A DNA stretch of 64,000 nucleotides, taken from assembly GCA_947650365.1 (NCBI GenBank), contig CANTAL010000139.1, positions 310,001 through 374,000 on the forward strand. Direction: 5' to 3'. The position numbers were made by a program, and so were the translations under genes. The first letter of the stretch is position 1. Each line of letters begins with the position of its first letter. Positions 7,624-17,161 of the stretch are shown in pieces. The DNA comes from Chamaelirium japonicum (lineage: Eukaryota > Streptophyta > Magnoliopsida > Liliales > Melanthiaceae). Under the pieces are notes generated by a model. The model saw nothing but the letters and a program-made list of their open reading frames with translations. It made no database searches and was not told where the DNA came from.

Positions 7624-9597
7624 TTATTTTCGAGCTTCAGAGACAAGGCATTCAAGGCGAGTTAGTTCAATTACCTGAGGTTTCGACCCTCGGCTCTTTG
7701 CCCTTCCGGCGATCAGAGCCACCCTGAGGGGTCGATTTCTCCTGAGTAGGAGTTGGCGCTGGTTGAAGTTGAGGAGCCCCATCACCCACTCGACTTCCCC
7801 TCTCCAAATGAGTAGGGGGGAAGCATTCCTCGGAGGAGAGACTCTCTCTTCCTCTTGTAATCCGCCAGGCTTGAGCCCTGCCACCATTGCTTCCACCTCC
7901 TCAAGTAGAGAGCGAGAGGGGAGTGGGGGTTGCTCTACTTCAACACCCCCGCTCGTTGTTGCTCCTTCAATACGAGGAACGTCGGGGGGAATCTGATCGA
8001 GGGGTGTGGGGTTGCTTCCAACCCCACCACTCCTCGACAGCTTTATTATCAGGCGCGTCGGCCTCTTCAATTCATCAAATTTGTAGGCGGGAACCACTCT
8101 TTGGCCATCGCCTTCCGCGTCCATAACTCCTTCCATCTGACGGGCCTTAGCCTCGTCAATGGGAACAGGAATTGAATCTTCTCCTGTTACACCAACAGTG
8201 GGGGTGGGAGGAATTTCTTCCTCACCACCCCCATTCTCGATATCTTCACCAGAAGGAGTCGATGACGGATCATCCTCGTCGTCGGCGTCCTCATCTTCGC
8301 CATTGCCACTGTTGTCGTGGCTGGCATTCTCAGTCTCTTCTTCTTCATTTTTCTTCCCTTCTTCTTCCTTTTCGATCTTCTTCCCTTGGTCTTCACCCTC
8401 CTGTTGCTTGATAAGGGTTTTTCGTTTCTTCTTCACTGGGCCTCTTTGGAGCACCAGTTTCTCGTCAAAAGTGGGCAATCGGCGCCTAGCAGTGTAGATC
8501 TTCTTCTCGGCCCGAATCTTTCGAATGACCTTGCCCGAGTGGGGATCCTCTTCATAGTCAGAATATAGGACTTCGTTGTCCTCATATCTATCCTTTGATC
8601 GGTGGAGGAGATTGGCCTTGCCGTATCTCACTGGGCAGTTGGAGAACTGCTTCCACGACCTCGTTCCACAAGTCAGCTCGAGGAATAAGTTGTCTATGGC
8701 TCCAGCCCTCTCAGAATTCCAGGCGAAGATGCCTCCCTCACTGTACATCTTCACGGCATCGTGCACGCTGTCTCGGGGGGTGTCGGGCACTGACATGGAT
8801 GTCCAGGCGCCAGATACAGAGATTGGCCAATCCGTATACAACTTGTCCGAAGGGACTGTATCGGTGAGTGGGCGCAGCGGAGATACTCCAGTCAAATTGT
8901 AGAACGGGCTGTCCCTTCTGTAGGCCCATCTGTAGTGGAAGAAGAAGTATCCAAGTTCGATCCTGGCAACTTCTCCTTCCGGGATACTGGAGTAGCATGC
9001 CCTCAAATCTTCCTGGAAATCTGATTCCACGCGGCAGAATGCGTAGATTATTCGCCAGGCGTTTCCTGTGACCTGCCCCGGGCAAAGGCCAGATGTATTC
9101 AGCAACCTTGCCGCAAAGGGTGGCAGCGGTAAACGCAGACCGCAGTTCATTTGGCCGATGGTCACGATGGTTCCCATGACCTTCTCGTTGCTGGCATAGC
9201 TGGTGAAGACGGTCTTCTTGTCGATGCCGAAAGCCGTCTGGATGCTAGGGAGTGAAGGCTGTGCCCCCTTCCCTTCTGTGAAGAAAGAGAGCAGTGCTTG
9301 CCATTTCTGTCTCTTCGTATCCGTGAACTCACCACCTACATTGTACATGTACTCTGTCTCCTCTGTCAGTGGCATAAGCGGACCCAGAACAAACTTCACT
9401 TTGGGGATGAACTCTGGCCTTGATGGCGCTGAGGCAAACCCTACCCCTTGGTGCCTCTTGCCCAGTTGGCCAAGTTCAGCGAGAGCAGCCTTGCCTTTGC
9501 CACGGCCCCTCGGAGGAGATTGAACCTCGACAATTTCCTTCCCCTTTCTCTTCAAGGGAGCAGTACCAGACTTCTTCGAACTGCCAGATGAAGCCAT
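7624..9597 (-). CDS. Antisense gene of element A, main exon (putative gypsy-type transposon domain)
   Basis: The open frame is longer, but the ATG at 9597 (MASSGSS) is chosen because B and C start the same way (MASAS, MASSA). The protein has a basic N-terminus, then a folded region with GLRLPLPPFAARLL and GLCPGQVTGNAWRIIYAF, matching GLRLPLNHLASELL and GLCPAQLPGNSWGILYGL in C. This resembles the plant 'putative gypsy type transposon' family (Pfam Transposase_28), by memory only. A Lys/Glu-rich acidic stretch and a Pro/Ser-rich tail follow. A donor CAG|GTAATT at 7675 would remove the last 17 codons. Antisense genes at this place are known in Tat elements; their function is not established. Nuclear localisation is plausible from the KKKRKTL cluster but is inference. 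Confidence 0.75.
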   Translation of the reverse strand: MASSGSSKKSGTAPLKRKGKEIVEVQSPPRGRGKGKAALAELGQLGKRHQGVGFASAPSRPEFIPKVKFVLGPLMPLTEETEYMYNVGGEFTDTKRQKWQALLSFFTEGKGAQPSLPSIQTAFGIDKKTVFTSYASNEKVMGTIVTIGQMNCGLRLPLPPFAARLLNTSGLCPGQVTGNAWRIIYAFCRVESDFQEDLRACYSSIPEGEVARIELGYFFFHYRWAYRRDSPFYNLTGVSPLRPLTDTVPSDKLYTDWPISVSGAWTSMSVPDTPRDSVHDAVKMYSEGGIFAWNSERAGAIDNLFLELTCGTRSWKQFSNCPVRYGKANLLHRSKDRYEDNEVLYSDYEEDPHSGKVIRKIRAEKKIYTARRRLPTFDEKLVLQRGPVKKKRKTLIKQQEGEDQGKKIEKEEEGKKNEEEETENASHDNSGNGEDEDADDEDDPSSTPSGEDIENGGGEEEIPPTPTVGVTGEDSIPVPIDEAKARQMEGVMDAEGDGQRVVPAYKFDELKRPTRLIIKLSRSGGVGSNPTPLDQIPPDVPRIEGATTSGGVEVEQPPLPSRSLLEEVEAMVAGLKPGGLQEEERVSPPRNASPLLIWRGEVEWVMGLLNFNQRQLLLRRNRPLRVALIAGRAKSRGSKPQVIELTRLECLVSEARK

Positions 9598-9738
9598 TGG
9601 ACCGATCGAACGAGAACAAGAACAAGAGCAGAAATCAAGAGAACAAGGGTCTGGACTTCGAAAAATTTTGGAAGCGTGAGGCGAAATGACAGCCGGTGAA
9701 AACTTTTGTACCCAGGGTAAAACAGGTGCGCAAATCGA

Positions 9739-9754
9739 GAAGACACGTGTCTTC
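9739..9754. promoter_or_regulatory. 16-bp palindrome with a G-box, upstream of the antisense start
   Basis: GAAGACACGTGTCTTC is a perfect palindrome centred on CACGTG, about 140 bases upstream of the antisense ATG. Elements B and C have GACACGTGTC-type boxes upstream of their antisense genes. G-boxes bind plant bZIP and bHLH factors. I found no clear TATA box on the minus strand here. Confidence 0.55.
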
Positions 9755-10050
9755 ACCATATCAAATCGCGTGTTTTTGTAGGTACACGTGGCATCCATCC
9801 GTAGCAAGCGCAAAATCAGGCGAACAGTCGCGACCAGGCGAAACGTCGGACCTACCGGTCCACATGAACCAACGGTCCAAGCAAGCCACCGGTCTGGGTA
9901 AACCGGACCGCCGGTTCAAAGCAACCATCAAGCCAACCAAGGATTCAAAACAAGAAGAATCAAGCTCCATCAATGTTCAAAACTCTACCAAAATATCGGA
10001 GAACAAAGCAGTAAACCTTCTCTGAAGGACAGGTTCAAAACTTTACTTTG
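9755..10050. other. Spacer between the antisense gene promoter and the 119-bp array
   Basis: This stretch holds several CCGGT/ACCGG motifs, partly as inverted pairs (around 9856-9915), and no coding frame with recognisable content. It probably belongs to the upstream region of the antisense gene. Confidence 0.4.
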
Positions 10051-13000
10051 ATCGGTCAAATTTCTACTGGATCTGGCAAAAAACCAAGGTTTTTTTGCCG
10101 ATCACTCGAACCTTGACCGGATATTTTTTCACCGATCGGACAAACATGTCTGATCGGCGAAAGTTATCTGATCGGTCAAATTTCTACTGGATCTGGCAAA
10201 AAACCAAGGTTTTTTGCCGATCACTCGAACCTTGACCGGATATTTTTTCACCGATCGGACAAACATGTCCGATCGGCGAAAGTTATTTGATCGGTCAAAT
10301 TTCTACTGGATCTGGCAAAAAACCAAGGTTTTTTGCCGATCGCTCGAACCTTGACCGGATATTTTTTCACCGATCGGACAAACATGTCCGATCGGCGAAA
10401 GTTATTTGATCGGTCAAATTTCTACTGGATCTGGCAAAAAACCAAGGTTTTTTGCCGATCACTCAAACCTTGACCGGATATTTTTTCACCGATCGGACAA
10501 ACATGTCCGATCGGCGAAAGTTATTTGATCGGTCAAATTTCTACTGGATCTGGCAAAAAACCAAGGTTTTTTGCCGATCACTCGAACCTTGACCGGATAT
10601 TTTTTCACCGATCGGACAAACATGTCCGATCGGTGAAAGTTATTTGATCGGTCAAATTTCTACTGGATCTGGCAAAAAACCAAGGTTTTTTGCCGATCAC
10701 TCGAACCTTGACCGGATATTTTTTCACCGATCGGACAAACATGTCCGATCGGCGAAAGTTATTTGATCGGTCAAATTTCTACTGGATCTGGCAAAAAACC
10801 AAGGTTTTTTGCCGATCACTCGAACCTTGACCGGATATTTTTTCACCGATCGGACAAACATGTCCGATCGGCGAAAGTTATTTGATCGGTCAAATTTCTA
10901 CTGGATCTGGCAAAAAACCAAGGTTTTTTGCCGATCACTCAAACCTTGACCGGATATTTTTTCACCGATCGGACAAACATGTCCGATCGGCGAAAGTTAT
11001 TTGATCGGTCAAATTTCTACTGGATCTGGCAAAAAACCAAGGTTTTTTGCCGATCACTCGAACCTTGACCGGATATTTTTTCACCGATCGGACAAACATG
11101 TCCGATCGGCGAAAGTTATTTGATCGGTCAAATTTCTACTGGATCTGGCAAAAAACCAAGGTTTTTTGCCGATCACTCGAACCTTGACCGGATATTTTTT
11201 CACCGATCGGACAAACATGTCCGATCGGCGAAAGTTATTTGATCGGTCAAATTTCTACGGGATCTGGCAAAAAACCAAGGTTTTTTGCCGATCGCTCGAA
11301 CCTTGACCGGATATTTTTTCACCGATCGGACAAACATGTCCGATCGGCGAAAATTATTTGATCGGTCAAATTTCTACTGGATCTGGCAAAAAACCAAGGT
11401 TTTTTGCCGATCACTCGAACCTTGACCGGATATTTTTTCACCGATCGGACAAACATGTCCGATCGGCGAAAGTTATTTGATCGGTCAAATTTCTACTGGA
11501 TCTGGCAAAAAACCAAGGTTTTTTGCCGATCGCTCGAACCTTGACCGGATATTTCTTCACCGATCGGACAAACATGTCCGATCGGCGAAAGTTATCTGAT
11601 CGGTCAAATTTCTACGGGATCTGGCAAAAAACCAAGGTTTTTTGCCGATCGCTCGAACCTTGACCGGATATTTTTTCACCGATCGGACAAACATGTCCGA
11701 TCGGCGAAAATTATTTGATCGGTCAAATTTCTACTGGATCTGGCAAAAAACCAAGGTTTTTTGCCGATCACTCGAACCTTGACCGGATATTTTTTCACCG
11801 ATCGGACAAACATGTCCGATCGGCGAAAGTTATTTGATCGGTCAAATTTCTACTGGATCTGGCAAAAAACCAAGGTTTTTTGCCGATCGCTCGAACCTTG
11901 ACCGGATATTTCTTCACCGATCGGACAAACATGTCCGATCGGCGAATGTTATCTGATCGGTCAAATTTCTACTGGATCTGGCAAAAAACCAAGGTTTTTT
12001 GCCGATCACTCGAACCTTGACCGGATATTTTTTCACCGATCGGACAAACATGTCCGATCGGCGAAAGTTATTTGATCGGTCAAATTTCTACTGGATCTGG
12101 CAAAAAACCAAGGTTTTTTGCCGATCACTCGAACCTTGACCGGATATTTTTTCACCGATCGGACAAACATGTCCGATCGGCGAAAGTTATTTGATCGGTC
12201 AAATTTCTACTGGATCTGGCAAAAAACCAAGGTTTTTTGCCGATCACTCGAACCTTGACCGGATATTTTTTCACCGATCGGACAAACATGTCCGATCGGC
12301 GAAAGTTATTTGATCGGTCAAATTTCTACGGGATCTGGCAAAAAACCAAGGTTTTTTGCCGATCGCTCGAACCTTGACCGGATATTTTTTCACCGATCGG
12401 ACAAACATGTCCGATCGGCGAAAATTATTTGATCGGTCAAATTTCTACTGGATCTGGCAAAAAACCAAGGTTTTTTGCCGATCACTCGAACCTTGACCGG
12501 ATATTTTTTCACCGATCGGACAAACATGTCCGATCGGCGAAAGTTATTTGATCGGTCAAATTTCTACTGGATCTGGCAAAAAACCAAGGTTTTTTGCCGA
12601 TCGCTCGAACCTTGACCGGATATTTCTTCACCGATCGGACAAGCATGTCCGATCGGCGAAAGTTATCTGATCGGTCAAATTTCTACGGGATCTGGCAAAA
12701 AACCAAGGTTTTTTGCCGATCGCTCGAGCCTTGACCGGATATTTTTTCACCGATCGGACAAACATGTCCGATCGGCGAAAATTATTTGATCGGTCAAATT
12801 TCTACTGGATCTGGCAAAAAACCAAGGTTTTTTGCCGATCACTCGAACCTTGACCGGATATTTTTTCACCGATCGGACAAACATGTCCGATCGGCGAAAG
12901 TTATTTGATCGGTCAAATTTCTACTGGATCTGGCAAAAAACTAAGGTTTTTTGCCGATCGCGCGAACCTTGACCGGATATTTCTTCACCGATCGGACAAA

Positions 13001-13621
13001 CATGTCCGATCGGCGAAAGTTATCTGATCGGTCAAATTTCTACTGGATCTGGCAAAAAACCAAGGTTTTTTGCCGATCACTCGAACCTTGACCGGATATT
13101 TTTTCACCGATCGGACAAACATGTCCGATCGGCGAAAGTTATTTGATCGGTCAAATTTCTACTGGATCTGGCAAAAAACCAAGGTTTTTTGCCGATCACT
13201 CGAACCTTGACCGGATATTTTTTCACCGATCGGACAAACATGTCCGATCGGCGAAAGTTATTTGATCGGTCAAATTTCTACTGGATCTGGCAAAAAACCA
13301 AGGTTTTTTGCCGATCACTCGAACCTTGACCGGATATTTTTTTACCGATCGGACAAACATGTCCGATCGGCGAAAGTTATTTGATCGGTCAAATTTCTAC
13401 CGGATCTGGCAAAAAACCAAGGTTTTTTGCCGATCACTCGAACCTTGACCGGATATTTTTTCACCGATCGGACAAACATGTCCGATCGGCGAAAGATATT
13501 TGATCGGTCAAATTTCTACCGGATCTGGCAAAAAACCAAGGTTTTTTGCCGATCACTCGAACCTTGACCGGATATTTTTTCACCGATCGGACAAACATGT
13601 CCGATCGGCGAAAGTTATCTG
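10051..13621. repeat. About 30 tandem copies of a 119-bp hairpin-rich unit
   Basis: The period is 120 for the first unit and 119 for the following 29, with only scattered substitutions. Each unit has two strong inverted repeats: GGCAAAAAACC with GGTTTTTTGCC (2-base centre), and CCGATCGGACA with TGTCCGATCGG (4-base loop). The first is enclosed by GGTCAA and TTGACC, an inverted pair of W-box cores. The array lies inside element A, between the antisense gene and the 3' LTR, so it is upstream of the antisense gene. No protein is encoded. Confidence 0.95.
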
Positions 13622-13960
13622 ATCGGTCAAATTTACTACTGGATCGGTCAAAAAACCATGTTTTTTGACCGATCACCCAATTCTTGACCGGTTGAATTTT
13701 GCCCGATCGGTCAAAATTTGACCTATCGGTCAAAAATGACCGATCGGTCAAAAATGACCGATCGGTCAAAATTTAACCGATCGGTCAAAATTCCAGCTGA
13801 TCGGTCAAATTTACTACTGGATCGGTCAAAAAACCTTGTTTTTTGACCGATCACCCGATTCTTGACCGGTTGAATTTTGACCGATCGGTCAAAATTTGAC
13901 CGATCGGTCAAAATTTGACCGATCGGTCAAATTTGACCGATCGGTCCAAATTGACCGATC
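13622..13960. repeat. Two longer diverged units rich in the TTTGACCGATCGGTCAAA palindrome
   Basis: Two units start at 13622 and 13799. Each has a long hairpin (15-bp arms from GATCGGTCAAAAAAC, 3-base loop in the first) and runs of the 18-bp palindrome TTTGACCGATCGGTCAAA or close variants. They look like the less degraded ancestor of the 119-bp unit, whose arms read GGCAAAAAACC instead of GGTCAAAAAAC. 13961-14075 is unremarkable spacer before the polypurine tract. Confidence 0.85.
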
Positions 13961-14075
13961 AGTCCCTTTTTTCTCTAACATGCGATAAGTTTCTTCGTGT
14001 CCGTTTTTCAAAACAGGAAGTGTTGCTATTTTTTGCACCAAGTCCAAGCCAGCCAGAATGCACTCTAGCTAACTT

Positions 14076-14083
14076 GGAGGGGG
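14076..14083 (+). other. Polypurine tract of element A
   Basis: GGAGGGGG followed by TAAC lies directly before the TGTGGG start of the 3' LTR. B and C have AGGAGGGGG then TAA before theirs. It is the plus-strand DNA primer site in reverse transcription. Confidence 0.85.
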
Positions 14084-14117
14084 TAACTGTGGGTGCAAAT
14101 TTTGGCATGTATCCACC

Positions 14118-14400
14118 ACGGGACCCACCGGCCCTGCCTGGTGGGCCCACGAGGACTACCACGGGACCCACCGGCCCTGCCTGGTGGGCCCACGAGGACT
14201 ACCACGGGACCCACCGGCCCTGCCTGGTGGGCCCACGAGGATTACCACGGGACCCACCGGCCCTGCCTGGTGGGCCCACGAGGACTACCACGGGACCCAC
14301 CGGCCCTGCCTGGTGGGCCCACGAGGATTACCACGGGACCCACCGGCCCTGCCTGGTGGGCCCACGAGGACTACCACAGGACCCACCGGTCCTGCCTGGA
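14118..14400 (+). repeat. 43-bp tandem repeat in the U3 of the LTR, about 6.5 copies
   Basis: Unit starts are at 14118, 14161, 14204, 14247, 14290, 14333 and 14376. The core is GGGACCCACCGGCCCTGC. The position just upstream of the TATA box suits an enhancer array. Several overlapping frames are open across it because the unit lacks stops, but no protein is supported. Confidence 0.92.
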
Positions 14401-14461
14401 GGATCCCCAGATACGGCAGCAGAAACCGCCATTTACCTCGGAATTCCCCAACAGAGAATCC

Positions 14462-14470
14462 TATAAATAG
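14462..14470 (+). promoter_or_regulatory. TATA box of the element A LTR promoter
   Basis: TATAAATAG lies about 60 bases after the 43-bp repeats. Transcription would start around 14490-14500, giving the R region shared by both LTRs. Confidence 0.75.
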
Positions 14471-14892
14471 CAGTGCCTTCGAATGTAAAAGGATCGAAAA
14501 TCTAAAATCCTGAATTCTGATTTCCACTCTGAGATCTGACTTTCAGAACCAGAGCTCTGGGATTTTCTAACTCCGATCTACCATCTCTCGTTGATCTTCT
14601 TTTCTCTTTCGAAGGGATCAGAAGATCTCCAGTGACACTCGGCCTGTCGAGGTCACTTCAACAGAAGTGTTAGTGAATTCGGGTGCTCCCTATAGCACGG
14701 AGACGTAGGCTTCGGCTGAACTCCGAGATCACATCTCGTGTCACAATTTCTCTGATTGCATTCCTCTGTTTGCATATCAAAAGGCTTCGACTTCAATCAA
14801 CAGATCGATCAACGATCTTCGACATCAACTTCGACTTCAACTGACTGGTGCTGTGAGAATCTTCGGGTCGGCACGAAGATTTTCCCCCACAG

Positions 14893-15050
14893 GATCCTCA
14901 GAGGCAGCCCGTGGGCGACCTTGAGATTCCCGGGGCAGTCCGCCGTTGTGCGGACTTAAAGCAAGACCAGGATCCTCAGAGGCAGCCAGTGGGCGACCTT
15001 GAGATTCCCGGGGGAGTCCGCTGCCTAGTGGACTCTAAACCTAACCGGGA
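14893..15050 (+). repeat. 78-bp tandem repeat of element B, two copies
   Basis: These match the 78-bp repeats of element C (GGATCCTCAGAGGCAG core). Element A inserted at a GGATC in the first visible copy. Copies to the left would be outside the window. Confidence 0.85.
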
Positions 15051-15200
15051 TCCTTCGCGTTCACCTGCCATGAACGGAAGCATCCTGGCGTGGGCATACC
15101 CCTCAAAGGGCGAGTCCGTTGAACAGGATCATCGAGGGAAATTAACCAGGCAGGGGGCAGCTAGCACTTATTAGTTTCCTTTAAAAATAAAAATGGTTTA

Positions 15201-15267
15201 AGTCTCTGAGTGTAGGGAAGTTTTTGAAGTTATTTGATTCGCTTATCATTTTCCGGACTCAGAGACT
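15201..15267. other. Conserved 11-bp inverted repeat in element B
   Basis: AGTCTCTGAGT (15201-15211) pairs with ACTCAGAGACT (15257-15267). Element C keeps 10 of the 11 pairs while the loop differs, so pairing seems maintained. It lies beyond the 3' end of the antisense gene and could be an RNA end signal or a structural element. The rest of 15051-15498 is A/T-rich spacer with AATAAA-like words and no gene. Confidence 0.6.
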
Positions 15268-15498
15268 ATTTGGGTTTTAGCGAGCATGCCGAGTTTTTCA
15301 TTTGCATATACTTTAAAATAAAAAGGTTGAATCGAATTAGCTGCCTCGCCCGAGGTATCACTCTCGAGATCGCTGCGAAACTCCTAAAGCGGACTCATGA
15401 GCAACACAGAGAGAGAGAGAAACGCATAGGCGAGCTCAAAAAGATGAGAATTTCATTGATTGACAAGAAATTACAAGAGCAGTTACAAGGCTGCAAGT

Positions 15499-16023
15499 TC
15501 AAGGCTTGCTAGGCTCCGCCCCACTGTCGTCCCCTCGGCGCCGCTTCTTCGACCTCTCGGTCTTGTACCTTTCCACAGCGGCCAGGGCGCCCTTTTTGAG
15601 GAGATTATCCAGTTGGGCTTGGAGGCGACCTTGTTGAGCCCGGAGGCCTTCGGCGTGCGTCTCCTTCAGGGCGGCGATCTCTGTCTTCAGAGCAGCGACC
15701 TCGCCTTGCAGTTGAGCCGCCTCCTTCCTAGCGGCCTCTCTGGCAGTGACGGCCTCGTCCCGCTCCGCCACGGCCTTTTTGAGGTCGTCGAAGGTCTTGA
15801 GCTGGGCCGTCTCCAGCTCGGCCATGCCCGACACTAGGGTCGCGACCCTTAGGCGGAGCTCCTCCGTCTCTTTCAGGGCCCCGGCCTGCGAAGCCCGCTG
15901 GAGCTCGTGGATGTGCTCGTCCACCTTGCGCTCAGACCCCCGAAGGGAACCGTCGAACAAGGCGGCCAGCGCCTTCCCGGTCTCAGCGACCTCCGCGGCC
16001 AGTGCCCGGCTCTGTTTCTCCGC
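15499..16023 (-). pseudogene. Antisense gene of element B, coiled-coil terminal exon
   Basis: From 16023 down to the stop at 15499 the minus strand encodes about 174 residues of Ala/Glu/Lys/Leu-rich coiled coil (for example QAGALKETEELRLRVATL) ending in a basic KKRRRGDD tail, like C's KKRKRGDDD. The intron before it is 75 nt (16024-16098), with donor GAG|GTACCT and acceptor CATGCAG, and joins in phase. The exon itself is intact; it is called a pseudogene part because the upstream exon is broken. Confidence 0.7.
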
Positions 16024-16098
16024 CTGCATGAGGAAGATGAAAAAGTTAGAAAGAAAGACTAACGTTTTTGGTGTAAGGCCAGAGAGAGCAAGAGGTAC

Positions 16099-17139
16099 CT
16101 CGGCCAGGCGTTCGCTCTAGGAAGCGAAGGGGGCTCGGGCGAAGACGTTGCGGCCCAGCAGCTGTCGCACGTAATAAGGTGCCCTCCCCTCCTCCGCATA
16201 GGAGCCCGCGCTGGGACCCCCCGGAGCTTCAATAGGAGGTGGCGCACCGGGGGAAGGAGTGGGGGTCGGTACCTCCCCCGGGCCAGCTCCGAGTGCTGCC
16301 GGGCTCGGAGGGTCCGCCCTGGCCACTTTGGCCTCCGGCTCCGAGCTGGAGGACTCGGAGTCAGAGCCAATGTCTACAAAGCTAGGGGATCTGTAGACCA
16401 GGTCCCCCAAGCCCTGCTGGGAGCCCGCTCCCTCCTGGCCCTCTGCTGAAGGAGAGGCCTGAGGGGCGGGAGCCGGAGCTGCCGTCGGCGAGGAGGTCGC
16501 AGCAGTGGCGTTGGGCTCGCCCTGCTGGACCCCTGCCACGGCGGCGGGAGGCGGAAGCTCCTGCCCGCTCGGTCCCGCCCCTGGTGCGGGAACTGGTGGA
16601 GCCGGGGGCTTCTCTACTTGGGCGGAAGCGGAAGGCTCCGCCCGGGAAGGTTGAGGAGCGGGTTCTTCCTCCTCGGAGCCTGATACCTCCTCCTCGGAGT
16701 CCATCCAGCTTGGCTCCGAGTCCAAGCCCGTCTCCTCCAGCGCTTTTCGCCGCTGCTCCGTCTGGACGTTCGAAGGCGCGGGCCTCGCGAGCTTTACCTT
16801 CTTCTTCCCGCGGGCCTCCATCTCCGGCGTCAGCACTGCTACACGGAGAGGAACGGTCAGATCGCCGGGGAAGTTGCCCATTAATATCTGGGCCATCACT
16901 ACACCAAAATCAGGATTTAGTAACGCAGCCAACTGTTATAAATATGTTTAGTAACACAAAAAAACCGTTAGGAATATGGCGTTACAAATATTTGTAACAC
17001 TTTTTGTAACAACCGTTACTAATTGACCGTTACAAATTGTCTGTTTTGGTGTAGTGCATCCCGGATTTGACTTCCGCCATGGTTAGCGGGAGGTCGATGT
17101 TTGGGTCGTCGGGCTCGACCATTTGAATCTTGCGGCGAA
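16099..17139 (-). pseudogene. Antisense gene of element B, acidic Pro/Ala/Ser-rich middle part, split by a MITE
   Basis: The minus strand encodes a linker (VEPDDPNIDLPLTMAEV), then the 160-bp MITE, then NFPGDLTVPLRVAVL matching EFPGDLTKTLFVAVM in C, then Glu-rich and Pro/Ala-rich sequence, and finally YYVRQLLGRNVFARAPF matching FFMREILGRNIFAQTPY in C. A TAG at 16117-16119 stops the frame six codons before the splice donor. The MITE with its target duplication adds 163 bases, so the frame is lost. Confidence 0.7.
16897..17056. mobile_element. 160-bp CACTA-type MITE
   Basis: The ends are perfect 13-bp inverted repeats, CACTACACCAAAA and TTTTGGTGTAGTG, flanked by a 3-bp direct repeat CAT (16894-16896 and 17057-17059). 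CACTA start, inverted ends and 3-bp duplication are diagnostic of CACTA/EnSpm elements. It has no coding capacity. The interior is A/T-rich with repeated GTAAC(A/G)-type words in both orientations. The antisense exon of element C lacks it, giving the empty site. Confidence 0.92.
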
Positions 17140-17161
17140 CTATTGGAGGTGGGGCAGGTGC

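Larger units (their letters stand above)
1..14891 (+). mobile_element. Element A: Tat-lineage Ty3/gypsy LTR retrotransposon, nearly complete
   Basis: The 5' LTR (cut by the window start), primer binding site, gag-protease, RT, two RNase H domains, integrase, an antisense gene, a long tandem repeat, a polypurine tract and a 3' LTR appear in order. RT before integrase, a second RNase H after the first, no chromodomain, and an antisense gene between integrase and the 3' LTR are known traits of the plant Tat lineage (Grande, Retand, RIRE2 and relatives). The two LTRs differ at 2 of the 256 comparable bases, so the insertion is young. It sits inside the 78-bp repeats of element B; the base run after its right end is GGATC, the likely 5-bp target duplication, but the left flank is outside the window. 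The only obvious lesion in the sense frame is one UAG between protease and RT. Confidence 0.93.
14088..14891 (+). repeat. 3' LTR of element A (804 bp)
   Basis: It starts TGTGGGTG and ends CCCCCACA (6-bp inverted ends). It contains six and a half 43-bp repeats in U3, a TATA box at 14462 and a region from 14636 that matches the 5' LTR fragment. Element B sequence resumes at 14892. Confidence 0.94.

Noticed and set aside
7763..9523. Plus-strand frames opposite the antisense gene of element A
   Set aside because: Ser/Leu-rich shadows of the acidic Lys/Glu segment; the minus strand has the conserved domain and splice sites.
9598..9813. Extending the element A antisense protein upstream of 9597
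   Set aside because: The upstream codon at 9813 is TTG, the added residues have no counterpart in B or C, and the MAS start is shared by all three.
13461..13911. Minus-strand frames with TDRSNFDRS repeats
   Set aside because: Translation of the GACCGATCGGTC palindromes; adjacent identical units in the array are not open.
13915..14513. Three overlapping plus-strand frames across the LTR
   Set aside because: 43-bp repeats lack stops, so all three frames are open; they lie in the U3 region of an LTR.
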